Shown piece by piece: positions 33,112 through 41,760 of a stretch of DNA of 64,000 nt (its first letter is position 1; the number at the start of each line of letters is the position of its first letter). The DNA is from CAVRXZ01 sp963773035 (lineage in GTDB: Bacteria > Acidobacteriota > Vicinamibacteria > Vicinamibacterales > CAVVIG01), in the NCBI GenBank assembly GCA_963773035.1, contig CAVYZX010000038.1, positions 248,001 through 312,000 on the forward strand, given 5' to 3'. Below the pieces are notes generated by a model that was given only the letters and a program-made list of their open reading frames with translations, was not told the origin of the DNA and did no database searches. The position numbers were made by a program, and so were the translations under genes.

Positions 33112-33429
33112 GGCGAATCTGAGTACATCCGGCAGACAGGTGCCGCGCGTGGCGCAGAAGTCGAAGCGGTCGGCTTGGCTCGCGCGAAAGGCTACGAGGC
33201 TCAGGCACAGGCACTGGGCACCGGTCCGACAGCCCTTGTCAACGTCGTCAGCGCGCTGGCGGAAAAAGGCGCGAAATTCGTGCCAGACGTGTTGGTCAGC
33301 GGAGGGAGCACGGCCGCACTCGACGGGCTCGCCGCGGCGGCAATGAGGGTTCTGAGTCGAAACCTCAGCCCGGCGCGGCCTGAAACCATTGAAAAGGCCG
33401 CCGATGGCGCTGGCTCAATGAATCCTTGA
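33112..33429 (+). pseudogene. SPFH/flotillin-like protein, 3' remnant
   Basis: About 105 codons matching only the C-terminal tail of flotillin/SPFH proteins: GESEYIRQTGAARGAEVEAVGLA, then RAKGYEAQAQALGTGPTALVNVV, ALAEKGAKFVPDVLVSGG, LDGLAAAAMRVL. The whole band-7 domain is absent and no start codon fits. It abuts, head to head, the truncated sigma-54 activator with one or two bases between them, suggesting one deletion removed both 5' ends. Confidence 0.75.
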
Positions 33430-33437
33430 CAGAATTG

Positions 33438-35999
33438 ATGCCTCTGCGAAGATCCTTTTTGGCTGAAGAGGGGGCTCTATTGGCGCACGCCAGGGGATCC
33501 GTAAACAGGGGCGTCTTGATTCCGGGTTGGATTGCGGCCGCGCTGGTTCTGTTTGCTTCGGGTGCGCCCGGTCTGTCCGCTCGCCCGTCCCAGGCAGCTT
33601 CGAATCAGCAAGTCCGGCCGCAATCCGGTAGCCCGAAAGCTCCGGCCGTGGAGCAAAAGACCACCAGCCAGGCGCCGGCCGAAGCGGACGTTGCCGCGAA
33701 ACGTGCGCTTGTCGACCAGTACTGCGTGACGTGTCACAACGCAAGGCTGAAGACCGCCAACCTGCTGCTGGACCAATTGGACCTGGCCCGCCTGGGAGAC
33801 AACGCGGAGATTGGAGAGAAGGTCGTCCGAAAACTTCGGGCCGGCATGATGCCGCCCTCAGGCATGCGGCGTCCCGATGCGGCGACGCTGCAGTCGTTGA
33901 TTCGATGGATGGAGGATGAGCTCGATCGCAGCGCCGTCACTCACGTGCCGGCCCCGGGCCTTCATCGCCTCAACCGGACGGAATACGCAAATGCAATTCG
34001 CGACCTCCTCGCGCTCGAAGTGGATGCCACGAAGTTTCTCCCTTCCGACGATTCGACCCATGGCTTCGACAACCAGGCGGGCACCCTGACGATGTCGCCG
34101 GCGTTGATGGAGGCGTACCTGTCGGCCGCGGGAAAAATCAGCCGGCTCGCGATTGGTGATGTCTCGGCTGCAACGCAGGCGGTGTTCGATGTACCGGCTG
34201 ACACGGCGCAAAACTTCCACGTCGAAGGGCTGCCGTTTGGAACCCGCGGCGGCATCCTGATCAAGTATCAGTTTCCCGCCGACGGTGACTACACATTCAC
34301 GGTGAAAGGTGTCACCGGGTACTTTACGGCCGTTCTGGGTCAGATCGCCGGCGAACAGCTCGAGGTCACGATCGACGGCGAGCGCGTCAAGCTCTTCGAC
34401 TGGGATAAGGAGATCAAGAACACGACCGGCAACGGGCGGGCGACCCCGCGCACCCCGGTCAAGGCGGGGCTGCATACGGTCGGTGTGACGTTTCTCGCGA
34501 CCAACGACCTGCCGGGCACCGAACTGAACAAGCCGTTTCAGCGGACGATGAATACGCCTGGCGAGATTCCAGGATTTCAGTTCTATCCGCACGTCGGCCA
34601 GGTCACGATTGAGGGGCCTTTCAACGCTCATGGCGCCAGCGATACGGCAAGCCGTCGCAAGATCTTCGTGTGCCGGCCCGGGCAAAGCCCTGGGACCAAC
34701 GCGGCCGCCGACACGGCGTGCGCCGACAAGATCATCTCCGCGCTGGTGAAGCACGCGTTCCGCCGCCCGCCGACTCCTGCGGACCTGAAGGTGTTGGAGG
34801 AGTTCTACGTTGCGGGGCGAAACGAAGGTGGATCGTTCGACGACGGCATCGAAACGGCGCTGCAGCGTATCCTGGCGGATCCGGAGTTCGTGTACCGCGG
34901 CGAGAGGGAGCCTGCCGGCTTGGCGCCCGGCAAGGCTTATCGCGTCAGCGATCTGGCCCTGGCCTCGCGCTTGTCCTTTTTCATCTGGAGCAGCATTCCC
35001 GACGACGAGTTGATCGATCTAGCCAGCCAGGGAAGACTCAAAGATCCAAACGTGCTCGCGCAACAGGTGCGGCGACTGCTCGCCGATCCGCGGGCGCAGG
35101 CGCTCATCGACAACTTCACCGGCCAGTGGCTGAGCGTCCGCTCGCTCAAGACCAGCGAGCCGGTCGTGAATCTCTTTCCTGATTTCGACGACAACCTGCG
35201 AAATGCCTTCCAGCGTGAAATCGAACTGTTCTTCGGCAGTATCGTCCGAGAGGATCGCAGCGCCCTCGATTTGTTGGATGCGGACTACACGTTCGTCAAC
35301 GAACGGCTTGCCAAACACTACGGCATTGCGAATGTGTACGGTCCGCAGTTCCGTCGTGTGACGCTGCCTGCCGAACTCGACATGCGGCGCGGTCTATTGG
35401 GCAAAGGTGCTCTGTTGACGGTGACCTCGCAGGCCGCCCGCACGTCCCCCGTGATACGCGGCAAATGGTTCCTGCAGACGTTCCTGGGCGTCAGCCCGCC
35501 GGATCCACCGCCCGGCGTGGACACGAGTCTCAAAGCGAAAGTCGTGGACACGACTGGGAACCTGAAGGTCCCGACGATGCGCCAGATTCTCGAATCGCAT
35601 CGCGCGAATGCGGTTTGTGCAACGTGCCACAAAATCTTCGAGCCGATGGGCCTGGCTCTCGAGAATTTCGACGCCGTCGGCGCCTGGCGCACTCAGGACG
35701 AGGGCCTTCCGATCGATGCCAGCGGCGTGTTGGTCGATGGGACGATGGTGGAAGGTGTCGGGAGCCTAAGGGACTTGCTGGTCCGGTATCAGGAGCAGTT
35801 CATGCGCGTGGCGGTGGAGAAGCTCCTCACCTACGCCCTTGGCCGCGGCGTTGAGTATCAGGACATGCCCCTCGTGCGGTCGATTGTCCGCGACGGGGCC
35901 AGTAGCAAATATCGCTTTTCGTCGATCGTGCTGGCGATCGTGAAGAGTCCGGCATTCCAGATGAACATGAAGACAGCGGAGACCAGCGCGAGGCGATAA
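33438..35999 (+). CDS. DUF1592 multidomain protein with cytochrome-c motifs
   Basis: 853 residues, start ATG at 33438 (TTG at 33426 possible). A hydrophobic segment (VLIPGWIAAALVLFASG) is followed by a heme motif CVTCHN with MMPPSGM downstream (cytochrome-like PSCyt domain), then the DUF1587 start LHRLNRTEYANAIRDLLAL, a carbohydrate-binding-like region (YQFPADGDYTFTVKGV), DUF1595/1592 (FVYRGEREP, LASRLSFFIWSSIPDDELI), DUF1588 (RRGLLGKGALLTVTSQAARTSPV) and DUF1585 with a second heme motif CATCHK. Known only by DUF names, abundant in Planctomycetes and Acidobacteria and usually paired with DUF1552, as here. Confidence 0.9.
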   Translation: MPLRRSFLAEEGALLAHARGSVNRGVLIPGWIAAALVLFASGAPGLSARPSQAASNQQVRPQSGSPKAPAVEQKTTSQAPAEADVAAKRALVDQYCVTCHNARLKTANLLLDQLDLARLGDNAEIGEKVVRKLRAGMMPPSGMRRPDAATLQSLIRWMEDELDRSAVTHVPAPGLHRLNRTEYANAIRDLLALEVDATKFLPSDDSTHGFDNQAGTLTMSPALMEAYLSAAGKISRLAIGDVSAATQAVFDVPADTAQNFHVEGLPFGTRGGILIKYQFPADGDYTFTVKGVTGYFTAVLGQIAGEQLEVTIDGERVKLFDWDKEIKNTTGNGRATPRTPVKAGLHTVGVTFLATNDLPGTELNKPFQRTMNTPGEIPGFQFYPHVGQVTIEGPFNAHGASDTASRRKIFVCRPGQSPGTNAAADTACADKIISALVKHAFRRPPTPADLKVLEEFYVAGRNEGGSFDDGIETALQRILADPEFVYRGEREPAGLAPGKAYRVSDLALASRLSFFIWSSIPDDELIDLASQGRLKDPNVLAQQVRRLLADPRAQALIDNFTGQWLSVRSLKTSEPVVNLFPDFDDNLRNAFQREIELFFGSIVREDRSALDLLDADYTFVNERLAKHYGIANVYGPQFRRVTLPAELDMRRGLLGKGALLTVTSQAARTSPVIRGKWFLQTFLGVSPPDPPPGVDTSLKAKVVDTTGNLKVPTMRQILESHRANAVCATCHKIFEPMGLALENFDAVGAWRTQDEGLPIDASGVLVDGTMVEGVGSLRDLLVRYQEQFMRVAVEKLLTYALGRGVEYQDMPLVRSIVRDGASSKYRFSSIVLAIVKSPAFQMNMKTAETSARR

Positions 36000-36007
36000 A
36001 CCTTGAA

Positions 36008-36137
36008 TTTGAGGATGTGAGGATTTGAATTGAGAATCTAGATTTGAGAATTTTTGAATCGAAGGATATGAGAGCGCGGAATTCGGACGTGAGACGCCGA
36101 TAAGATCCTCAAATCCTCAAATTCTCACATCCTCAAA
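36008..36137. repeat. ATCCTCAA-type octamer repeats in inverted blocks
   Basis: The gap between the DUF1592 and DUF1552 genes holds degenerate TTGAGGAT units (36003-36070) facing ATCCTCAA units (36103-36142). Two 21-base arms, 36008-36028 and 36117-36137, are complementary with one mismatch, so the gap can fold into a hairpin with an 88-base loop. Confidence 0.85.
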
Positions 36138-36158
36138 TCTCTTATTGGGGTCACAGCG

Positions 36159-37505
36159 ATGTTCATTACGAAGAAGAGCATTCCGAGGCGAACCGTTCTG
36201 CGAGGGGCCGGTGCGACGCTCGCGCTGCCGCTGCTCGAAGCAATGGTGCCGGCCGCGACGCCGCTGGCGCAAACAGCCGCCGATCCCAAACCCCGGTTTG
36301 TCGGCTGCTTCGTGCCTCATGGCATGGCGCCCGGCTACTGGGTTCCGGACAAGGAAGGAACGGGCTTCACGTTTCCGTTCTGTTTCAAACCGCTCGAGGC
36401 CTACCGCGATCATGTGACGATTCTGAGCGGACTCCATTCCCGCTCGTCGGAACCTCCTCCCGGCGTAACGGGAGCCGATCATTGGGTGGCGGCGGCATTT
36501 CTGTGTGCCAACAAACCGAAGAAGACGGCCGGCGCCGATGTCTACGCCGGAACGACGATCGATCAGGTCATCGCCCGAAAAATCGGCGGCGATACGTTGC
36601 TGCCATCGATGCAGCTGGCGGTCGAGGACCCGGGGGCGAATTCGAGCAACTGCGGGGAGGGCTACAGCTGCACCTACACAAACACGATCTCGTGGTCCTC
36701 GCCGACGCAGCCGCTGCCGATGGAGTTGAACCCGCAGGTCGTTTTCGAGCGGATGTTCGGCGACGGAAGCACTGTCGAGGAGCGGGCCGAGCGGCGCAAA
36801 CGCGACCGCAGCATCCTCGACTCGCTCAGGGGCAGCTTGTCTCGCCTCCGACGAGACTCCAGCCCTTCGGACCGCAGCCGGCTCGACCAGTATGCGGAGG
36901 ACGTTCGTGAGATCGAGCGGCGGCTGCAGATTGCCATGAAAGCCGCGACCGTCGCGCCAGCCGACCTGACGGTACCGGTGGGCGTGCCGCAATCTTTCGA
37001 CGAACACATCAAGCTGCAGTTCGATCTGCTGGCGCTGGCGTTTCAAGCCGATCTGACCCGCGTCGGGACGTTGCTCTTCGCGCGCGATCTCACCGGCCGG
37101 ACGTACCCCGAGTGCGAAGCGCCGACCGTTGGCTTCCACGGCGGATCGCATCACGGTGAGGATCCGAGGCGAATCGACCAGTTCTCGAAGATCAATCAAT
37201 ATCACGTCAAGATGCTGACGCATCTGATCGAGAAGCTGGCGAAGACCTCCGACGGCGAAGGAACGTTGTTGGATCATTCCCTGGTCTTGTATGGCAGCAA
37301 TATGGGCAATCCCAATCAGCATCTGCACTACGACGTGCCTCACGTAGTAGTCGGTGGGGCCAACGGGAAGCTCAAGGGCGGACGGCATCTGGCCTATCCG
37401 ACCAGGACCGTCCCGACTGGAAGTCTGCTGTTGAGCGTGCTGAACAAGTTCGACATCCAGCAGGAGACTGTCGGCGACAGCATGGGTCCGTTGGACAACT
37501 TGTAA
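36159..37505 (+). CDS. DUF1552 family exported protein
   Basis: 448 residues from ATG at 36159. A Tat-like start (KSIPRRTVLRGAGATLALPLLEAM) is followed by the family core: VGCFVPHGMAPGYWVPDKEGTG, VTILSGLHSRS, DHWVAAAFLC, TIDQVIARKIGG, SLDSLRGSL-like coil, FARDLTGRTYPECEAPTVGFHGGSHHGEDP and SLVLYGSNMGNPNQHLHYDVPHVVVGGANG. The His/Asp-rich blocks and fold resemble the alkaline-phosphatase-like DUF1501/DUF1552 group. It follows its usual partner DUF1592; joint function unknown. Confidence 0.9.
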   Translation: MFITKKSIPRRTVLRGAGATLALPLLEAMVPAATPLAQTAADPKPRFVGCFVPHGMAPGYWVPDKEGTGFTFPFCFKPLEAYRDHVTILSGLHSRSSEPPPGVTGADHWVAAAFLCANKPKKTAGADVYAGTTIDQVIARKIGGDTLLPSMQLAVEDPGANSSNCGEGYSCTYTNTISWSSPTQPLPMELNPQVVFERMFGDGSTVEERAERRKRDRSILDSLRGSLSRLRRDSSPSDRSRLDQYAEDVREIERRLQIAMKAATVAPADLTVPVGVPQSFDEHIKLQFDLLALAFQADLTRVGTLLFARDLTGRTYPECEAPTVGFHGGSHHGEDPRRIDQFSKINQYHVKMLTHLIEKLAKTSDGEGTLLDHSLVLYGSNMGNPNQHLHYDVPHVVVGGANGKLKGGRHLAYPTRTVPTGSLLLSVLNKFDIQQETVGDSMGPLDNL

Positions 37506-37529
37506 GGGCGGGCTGAAAAGGGCATTGAT

Positions 37530-39299
37530 ATGCGGGTGAAGGCTGGCTTCGGAATCGGACTCGTGACGCTGTTGCTCTCTGCGTCGAGTCTCAGCGCAGG
37601 CCGTTCGGACGTTGCCGACGCGGCCATGCGCGGGGACAAGGCGTCGGTGATGACGCTCCTGGCGCAGCGCGCCGATGTGAACGCGCCGCAGGCCGATGGC
37701 GCAACGGCGCTTCACTGGGCTGTGTACCGCGGGGACAAGGAATTGACCGAGTTGTTGATTCGGGCCGGCGCGAACGTCAAGGCGGCAAACCGCGAGGGCT
37801 CGACGCCGCTCTGGCTCGCAAGCGTCAACGGCGATGCCGCAATCATTGCCGCGTTGCTGACCGGCGGCGCCGATCCCAACGAGCACCTTCCATTGGGAAG
37901 GACTCCCCTGATGGTCGCTTCGCGTACCGGCAACGTGGAAGCCATGAAGGTCCTGATCGATCGTGGCGCGGACGTGAACGCGAAAGAATCGTTGCGCGGA
38001 ACGACAGCGCTCATGTGGGCCGCCGATGAGGCCCATTCTGCTGCGGTTCAGCTCCTGCTCCAGCGCGGCGCCGACCTCAACGCACGCTCGAATCCCGCCG
38101 CACGGGGCAGAGGCCCCGCGCTTGGCAAAGCCAACGATCCAAGAAAAGCGGTGGCCGCGCAAGGCGCGGCAGTTGCGGCTGGCCGGGGGCTGGACCTCGG
38201 CGCGCTGAATGCGTTGACCGAGCGTGGTGGCGCCGGTGGTCGAGGGCGTGGTGCGGCATCTGGTGACGCCGCGGCCGCGGCAGGCGTCGAGAGAGTGGAC
38301 GACGATCAGGGCGACGCCGCCGCGACGGTATTCCGCAGGCGACCAGCGCCGATTGACGGCGGGGCGCTGACGGCGCTGACCTATGCCGCTCGCTCGAACG
38401 ATGTCGAGTCGGTCCGAGTTCTTTTGGCCGCTGGGGCGGATGTCAATCAGGTGACAGGTTACGGCTGGAGTTCGCTGCTCGTGGCGACCCAAAACCGGTA
38501 CTACAAACTCTGTGCGTTCCTGCTGGAACACGGCGCCGACCCGAACCTGGCCAACAAGGGAGGATGGACGCCGCTCTACCTTGCGACGGACAACCGCAAT
38601 ATCGAGAACGGCGACTATCCGGTACGCAAGGGCGACATGGATCACCTGGATTTCATCAAGCTACTGCTGGATAAAGGCGCCGATGTCAATGCCAGAGTGA
38701 AGGACAGCACAGAAACGCGAACGGTCTTCACGAATCAGTGGTTGGACGAGAACGGCGCGACCGCCTTCTTCAGGGCGTCTCAGTCCGGCGACATCGCTCT
38801 GATGAAGCTTCTGCTGGAGCGCGGCGCCGATCCGAAGGTTGCCACGACGTTGGGCGTGACGGCGTTGCACGTGGCCGCCGGCATCGGCTGGGTCGAAGGA
38901 ATTACCTACGAGTGGTCGCAGAAGGACACGCTGGAGGCCGTGAAGATGTTGATCGAGCTCGGCCTGGACGTGAACGCCCAAGCCGACACCGGCCGGACCG
39001 CGCTGCACGGCGCCGCGCACAAAGGAAGCACGGAAGTCGTACAGGTCCTGGCGGACCACGGCGCCAGGCTCGACATCAGAGATTACGGAAACACCGATAA
39101 CCGGGGCGGAAAGCTCGCCGTTCACACCTGGCAACCGGTGGATTACGCCGACGGCCTCGTCAGGGTCGGCGTCCAATCGGCCATCCCGCATCCAGAAACC
39201 GGCCTTCTCCTTCGCAAACTGATGGCGGCTGCCGGCCTTCCCGTTCCGCCTGTGGGTCGCACGCTCGAATCAATATGCATCACCGAAGCGTGCGAGTGA
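37530..39299 (+). CDS. Secreted ankyrin-repeat protein
   Basis: 589 residues, ATG at 37530, signal peptide ending near LSAGRS. At least nine ankyrin repeats (DGATALHWAVYRGDKELTELLIRAGANV, EGSTPLWLASVNGDAAIIAALLTGGADP, TALMWAADEAHSAAVQLLLQRGADL) are split by a Gly/Ala/Arg-rich insert at ~185-270, and repeats resume at GALTALTYAARSNDVESVRVLLAAGADV. The last part contains GITYEWSQKDTLEAVKMLIELG and a Cys-containing tail. It is 24 bases after the DUF1552 gene, so DUF1592, DUF1552 and ankyrin genes probably form one transcription unit. Confidence 0.92.
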   Translation: MRVKAGFGIGLVTLLLSASSLSAGRSDVADAAMRGDKASVMTLLAQRADVNAPQADGATALHWAVYRGDKELTELLIRAGANVKAANREGSTPLWLASVNGDAAIIAALLTGGADPNEHLPLGRTPLMVASRTGNVEAMKVLIDRGADVNAKESLRGTTALMWAADEAHSAAVQLLLQRGADLNARSNPAARGRGPALGKANDPRKAVAAQGAAVAAGRGLDLGALNALTERGGAGGRGRGAASGDAAAAAGVERVDDDQGDAAATVFRRRPAPIDGGALTALTYAARSNDVESVRVLLAAGADVNQVTGYGWSSLLVATQNRYYKLCAFLLEHGADPNLANKGGWTPLYLATDNRNIENGDYPVRKGDMDHLDFIKLLLDKGADVNARVKDSTETRTVFTNQWLDENGATAFFRASQSGDIALMKLLLERGADPKVATTLGVTALHVAAGIGWVEGITYEWSQKDTLEAVKMLIELGLDVNAQADTGRTALHGAAHKGSTEVVQVLADHGARLDIRDYGNTDNRGGKLAVHTWQPVDYADGLVRVGVQSAIPHPETGLLLRKLMAAAGLPVPPVGRTLESICITEACE

Positions 39300-39349
39300 T
39301 TGCTCCGTAGGCGCGGCACCTCATTCACGCGTCCGTCCTGCGATTCAGC

Positions 39350-40651
39350 ATGACGCCAGAGAAGAGCTTGGTCCGTGATCTCGGACGCTGGGATCTCGTC
39401 GCCATCGTGCTCAACGCGATTGTGGGCGCCGGGATCTTCGGCCTGCCAGCCCGAGTGTTCGCCCTGGCGGGCACCTACAGCCTGCTTGCCTACCTCGTCT
39501 GCATCGTGCCGATCGCGCTCATCGCTCTCTGCTTTGCTGAAGTCAGCAGCCGCTTCAAGGAAACTGGCGGCATGTACCTGTATGCTCGCGAGGCGTTCGG
39601 ATCGTTCGTGGGGTTCGAAATCGGATGGCTCGCCTGGCTCGTGCGCCTGACCGCCTTCGCGGCGCTGTGCAATCTCTTCGCGGATTACTTCGCCTACTTC
39701 GTGCCGGGAGCGGCTGCGGGCCCGGGACGTGCCGCGACAATGGTGCTGGTCGTGACTTCGCTGACCGTTTTGAATCTCGTGGGTGTTCGGGTGTCGTCGC
39801 TCGTCATCAATATCTTCACCATTGGAAAGCTCCTGCCGCTCGTACTACTGGTAGCCATCGGCGTGTTCTTGATCGACGCTCGGGCCTACTCGTTCGGCGC
39901 CTTGCCGAGCTACGGTAATTTCTCGTCCGCGGTCCTGCTTCTGCTGTTCGCCTTTACGGGATTCGAGCTTGCGCCGATCCCGGCCGGTGAAGCGGTCGAT
40001 CCAAGGCGTCACATGCCCTTCGCTCTGCTGGTGGGGATCGCCGTGACGGCGCTGCTCTATGTTCTGGTGCAAGCCGTATGTATCGGGACCGTGCCGGGTC
40101 TGGGGATGTCCGAGCGACCGTTGGCTGACGCCGGGCTACGCATCTTCGGGACGATTGGCGCGTCGATCATCTCACTCGGCGCCCTCGTCTCGGTGACAGG
40201 GACGATGAACGGCATTGTCCTGGCAGGCCCCCGACTGGTGTTCGCGATGGCCGAACACGGACAGTTCCCGAGAATGTTCGCAACGACGCACCCAAGGTTT
40301 CGCACGCCGCACGTTGCGATTCTGGTGTCTTCTGCGTTCATGCTCGTGCTCACGCTGTCGGGCACGTTCATCACGGCTGCGACCATCAGCACGCTGATCA
40401 GGCTGCTGACTTATGCGGTCACGTGCGCCGCTTTGCCTGTGCTCCGGCAAGAGCGGAACGACCGGCCGGCCAGGTTCCGCGTGCCGTCCGGGCCGTTCGT
40501 GTCGATGGTCGCTCTTGCCTTGGTGGCGTGGCTGTTTTCCAATAGCAGCTGGAATGAGGTACAGCTGGTCGCAGCGGCGGCGGCTATCGGTCTGCCTTTC
40601 TACTTTCTCAGGAGCGTTCGAAGCGACGTACCGGCTTCGACGACGCTGTGA
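39350..40651 (+). CDS. APC family amino-acid permease
   Basis: 433 residues from ATG at 39350, about 12 membrane helices. TM1 has the unwound binding motif VGAGIFGLPARVFALAG; also seen are ALCFAEVSSRFKETGGMYLYAREAFG, FAFTGFELAPIPAGEAVDPRRHMPFAL and MNGIVLAGPRLVFAMAEHGQFP, all standard for APC transporters. It imports or exchanges amino acids or polyamines; specificity cannot be read. No obvious operon partner. Confidence 0.92.
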   Translation: MTPEKSLVRDLGRWDLVAIVLNAIVGAGIFGLPARVFALAGTYSLLAYLVCIVPIALIALCFAEVSSRFKETGGMYLYAREAFGSFVGFEIGWLAWLVRLTAFAALCNLFADYFAYFVPGAAAGPGRAATMVLVVTSLTVLNLVGVRVSSLVINIFTIGKLLPLVLLVAIGVFLIDARAYSFGALPSYGNFSSAVLLLLFAFTGFELAPIPAGEAVDPRRHMPFALLVGIAVTALLYVLVQAVCIGTVPGLGMSERPLADAGLRIFGTIGASIISLGALVSVTGTMNGIVLAGPRLVFAMAEHGQFPRMFATTHPRFRTPHVAILVSSAFMLVLTLSGTFITAATISTLIRLLTYAVTCAALPVLRQERNDRPARFRVPSGPFVSMVALALVAWLFSNSSWNEVQLVAAAAAIGLPFYFLRSVRSDVPASTTL

Positions 40652-40683
40652 ATGTCCGTTGAACCGTTGAGCGTTGAATCTAT

Positions 40684-40729
40684 GATTGGTGAAGGATGAT
40701 CGAATGATGTCATTCAGTCATTGCCAATC
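40684..40729. repeat. Inverted repeat in permease-lgt gap
   Basis: GATTGG at 40684-40689 pairs with CCAATC at 40724-40729; inside, GAATGA (40702-40707) and TCATTC (40710-40715) form a tight second stem. Just upstream are CGTTGAA-like short repeats (about 40658-40680). Confidence 0.55.
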
Positions 40730-40774
40730 AAATCATCGCTCATCGATCCCGAAATCCTCGATGAATGAGGGCCC

Positions 40775-41611
40775 TTGTATCCACGACTGCTGACCACGCC
40801 GTTTTTCACCCTGCACACCTTCGGCGTGCTGCTCGCGGCGGCGTACCTGTCCTCCCTCTGGTGGCTCACGCGCGGGGCGAAACGCGAAGGGCTGGACCCC
40901 GATGCGTTCATGTCGATCGGCATGTGGGCGATTGGCGGTGCGATCATCGGCGCCAAACTGCTGATGGTCGTCAGGTCGCTGCCGGAGTACATGGCCAACC
41001 CATCCTTGTTCTGGTCGATCTCGTTGCTGACGAGCGCCGGGGATTTCTACGGTGGTTTCATTGGCGGCGTTCTCGGCTTCGTCCTCTATTTCTGGTTTCA
41101 TTCGGGCTTTTCGTTCTGGCGGGCCGCGGATCTCTGCGGACCCGCCATCGCCCTTGGCCAGGCGATCGGTCGAATGGGTTGTCTGATGGCGGGAGACGAC
41201 TACGGGCGCCCAACCAGCGTGCCGTGGGCCGTTGTTTTCACAGACCCCGATGCGGGACGAATTGGCGGCGCTCCTCTGGGCGTACCGCTGCATCCCGTGC
41301 AGCTGTACGAATCGTTGGTCTGTCTGGCGCTGTTCCTCTTTCTCGTGTGGCTGGGGAAACGCAAACGATGGGACGGCCAGATATTCCTTGCCTACACGCT
41401 CCTGTACGCCGTCAACCGCTTCTGGCTCGAGTATTTTCGTGGGGACGCCGACCGGGGATTCGTGTTCGGTGGCGCGTTGTCGACTTCTCAATTCATCGGA
41501 ATCGTGGCATTTGCCGTCTCGTCGGTCTTATGGCTGGCTCGACGCCGATTGCCGCCGAGCGCTCGATCGCATCACGTTCGAACGCGAACGCCAGGCACGA
41601 GGACAAGATGA
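40775..41611 (+). CDS. lgt: Prolipoprotein diacylglyceryl transferase
   Basis: 278 residues from TTG at 40775, with GAGGG four bases before it. Seven membrane helices; diagnostic blocks are HTFGVLLAAAYL (with the essential His), FYGGFIGGVLG, the Lgt signature IGRMGCLMAGDDYGRPTSVPW and HPVQLYESL with the essential His and Tyr. It transfers diacylglycerol from phosphatidylglycerol to the lipobox Cys of prolipoproteins, such as the CRTAC1 proteins in this window. An Arg-rich tail of ~20 residues ends the protein. Confidence 0.93.
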   Translation: MYPRLLTTPFFTLHTFGVLLAAAYLSSLWWLTRGAKREGLDPDAFMSIGMWAIGGAIIGAKLLMVVRSLPEYMANPSLFWSISLLTSAGDFYGGFIGGVLGFVLYFWFHSGFSFWRAADLCGPAIALGQAIGRMGCLMAGDDYGRPTSVPWAVVFTDPDAGRIGGAPLGVPLHPVQLYESLVCLALFLFLVWLGKRKRWDGQIFLAYTLLYAVNRFWLEYFRGDADRGFVFGGALSTSQFIGIVAFAVSSVLWLARRRLPPSARSHHVRTRTPGTRTR

Positions 41612-41654
41612 GTCGCCCGCAGGTCAGGCCCCGGCGACCAGTAAAAGAATGATT

Positions 41655-41748
41655 GCGCCTGCGGCCATGCCGAGCCGAGGACATGGAAATCCGAGGCGAA
41701 GGCATCAGCGTCAGTTCGCGCTGGGGGTGGGGCCCCAGCGCAAGTGAA
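41655..41748 (+). repeat. 94-base dispersed element, copy 1
   Basis: Starts GCGCCTGCGGCCATGCCGAG, contains GAGGACATG, CATCAGCGTCAGTTCGCG and ends GGGGCCCCAGCGC..AGTGAA. The same order of blocks occurs at 50704-50797 (opposite strand) and 61291-61455. This copy ends 12 bases before the GST start and also covers its putative ribosome-binding region. Confidence 0.88.
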
Positions 41749-41760
41749 TGGAAGGCCTCC

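Noticed and set aside
33421..33440. TTGACA near 33426 as a promoter for the DUF1592 gene
   Set aside because: It lies 7 bases before the chosen ATG, too close to serve as a -35 for it, and no -10 fits downstream.
36117..38645. An 842-codon open frame on the minus strand
   Set aside because: It lies antisense to the strong DUF1552 and ankyrin genes, is Arg/His/Gln-rich without domains, and reflects third-position GC of the real genes.
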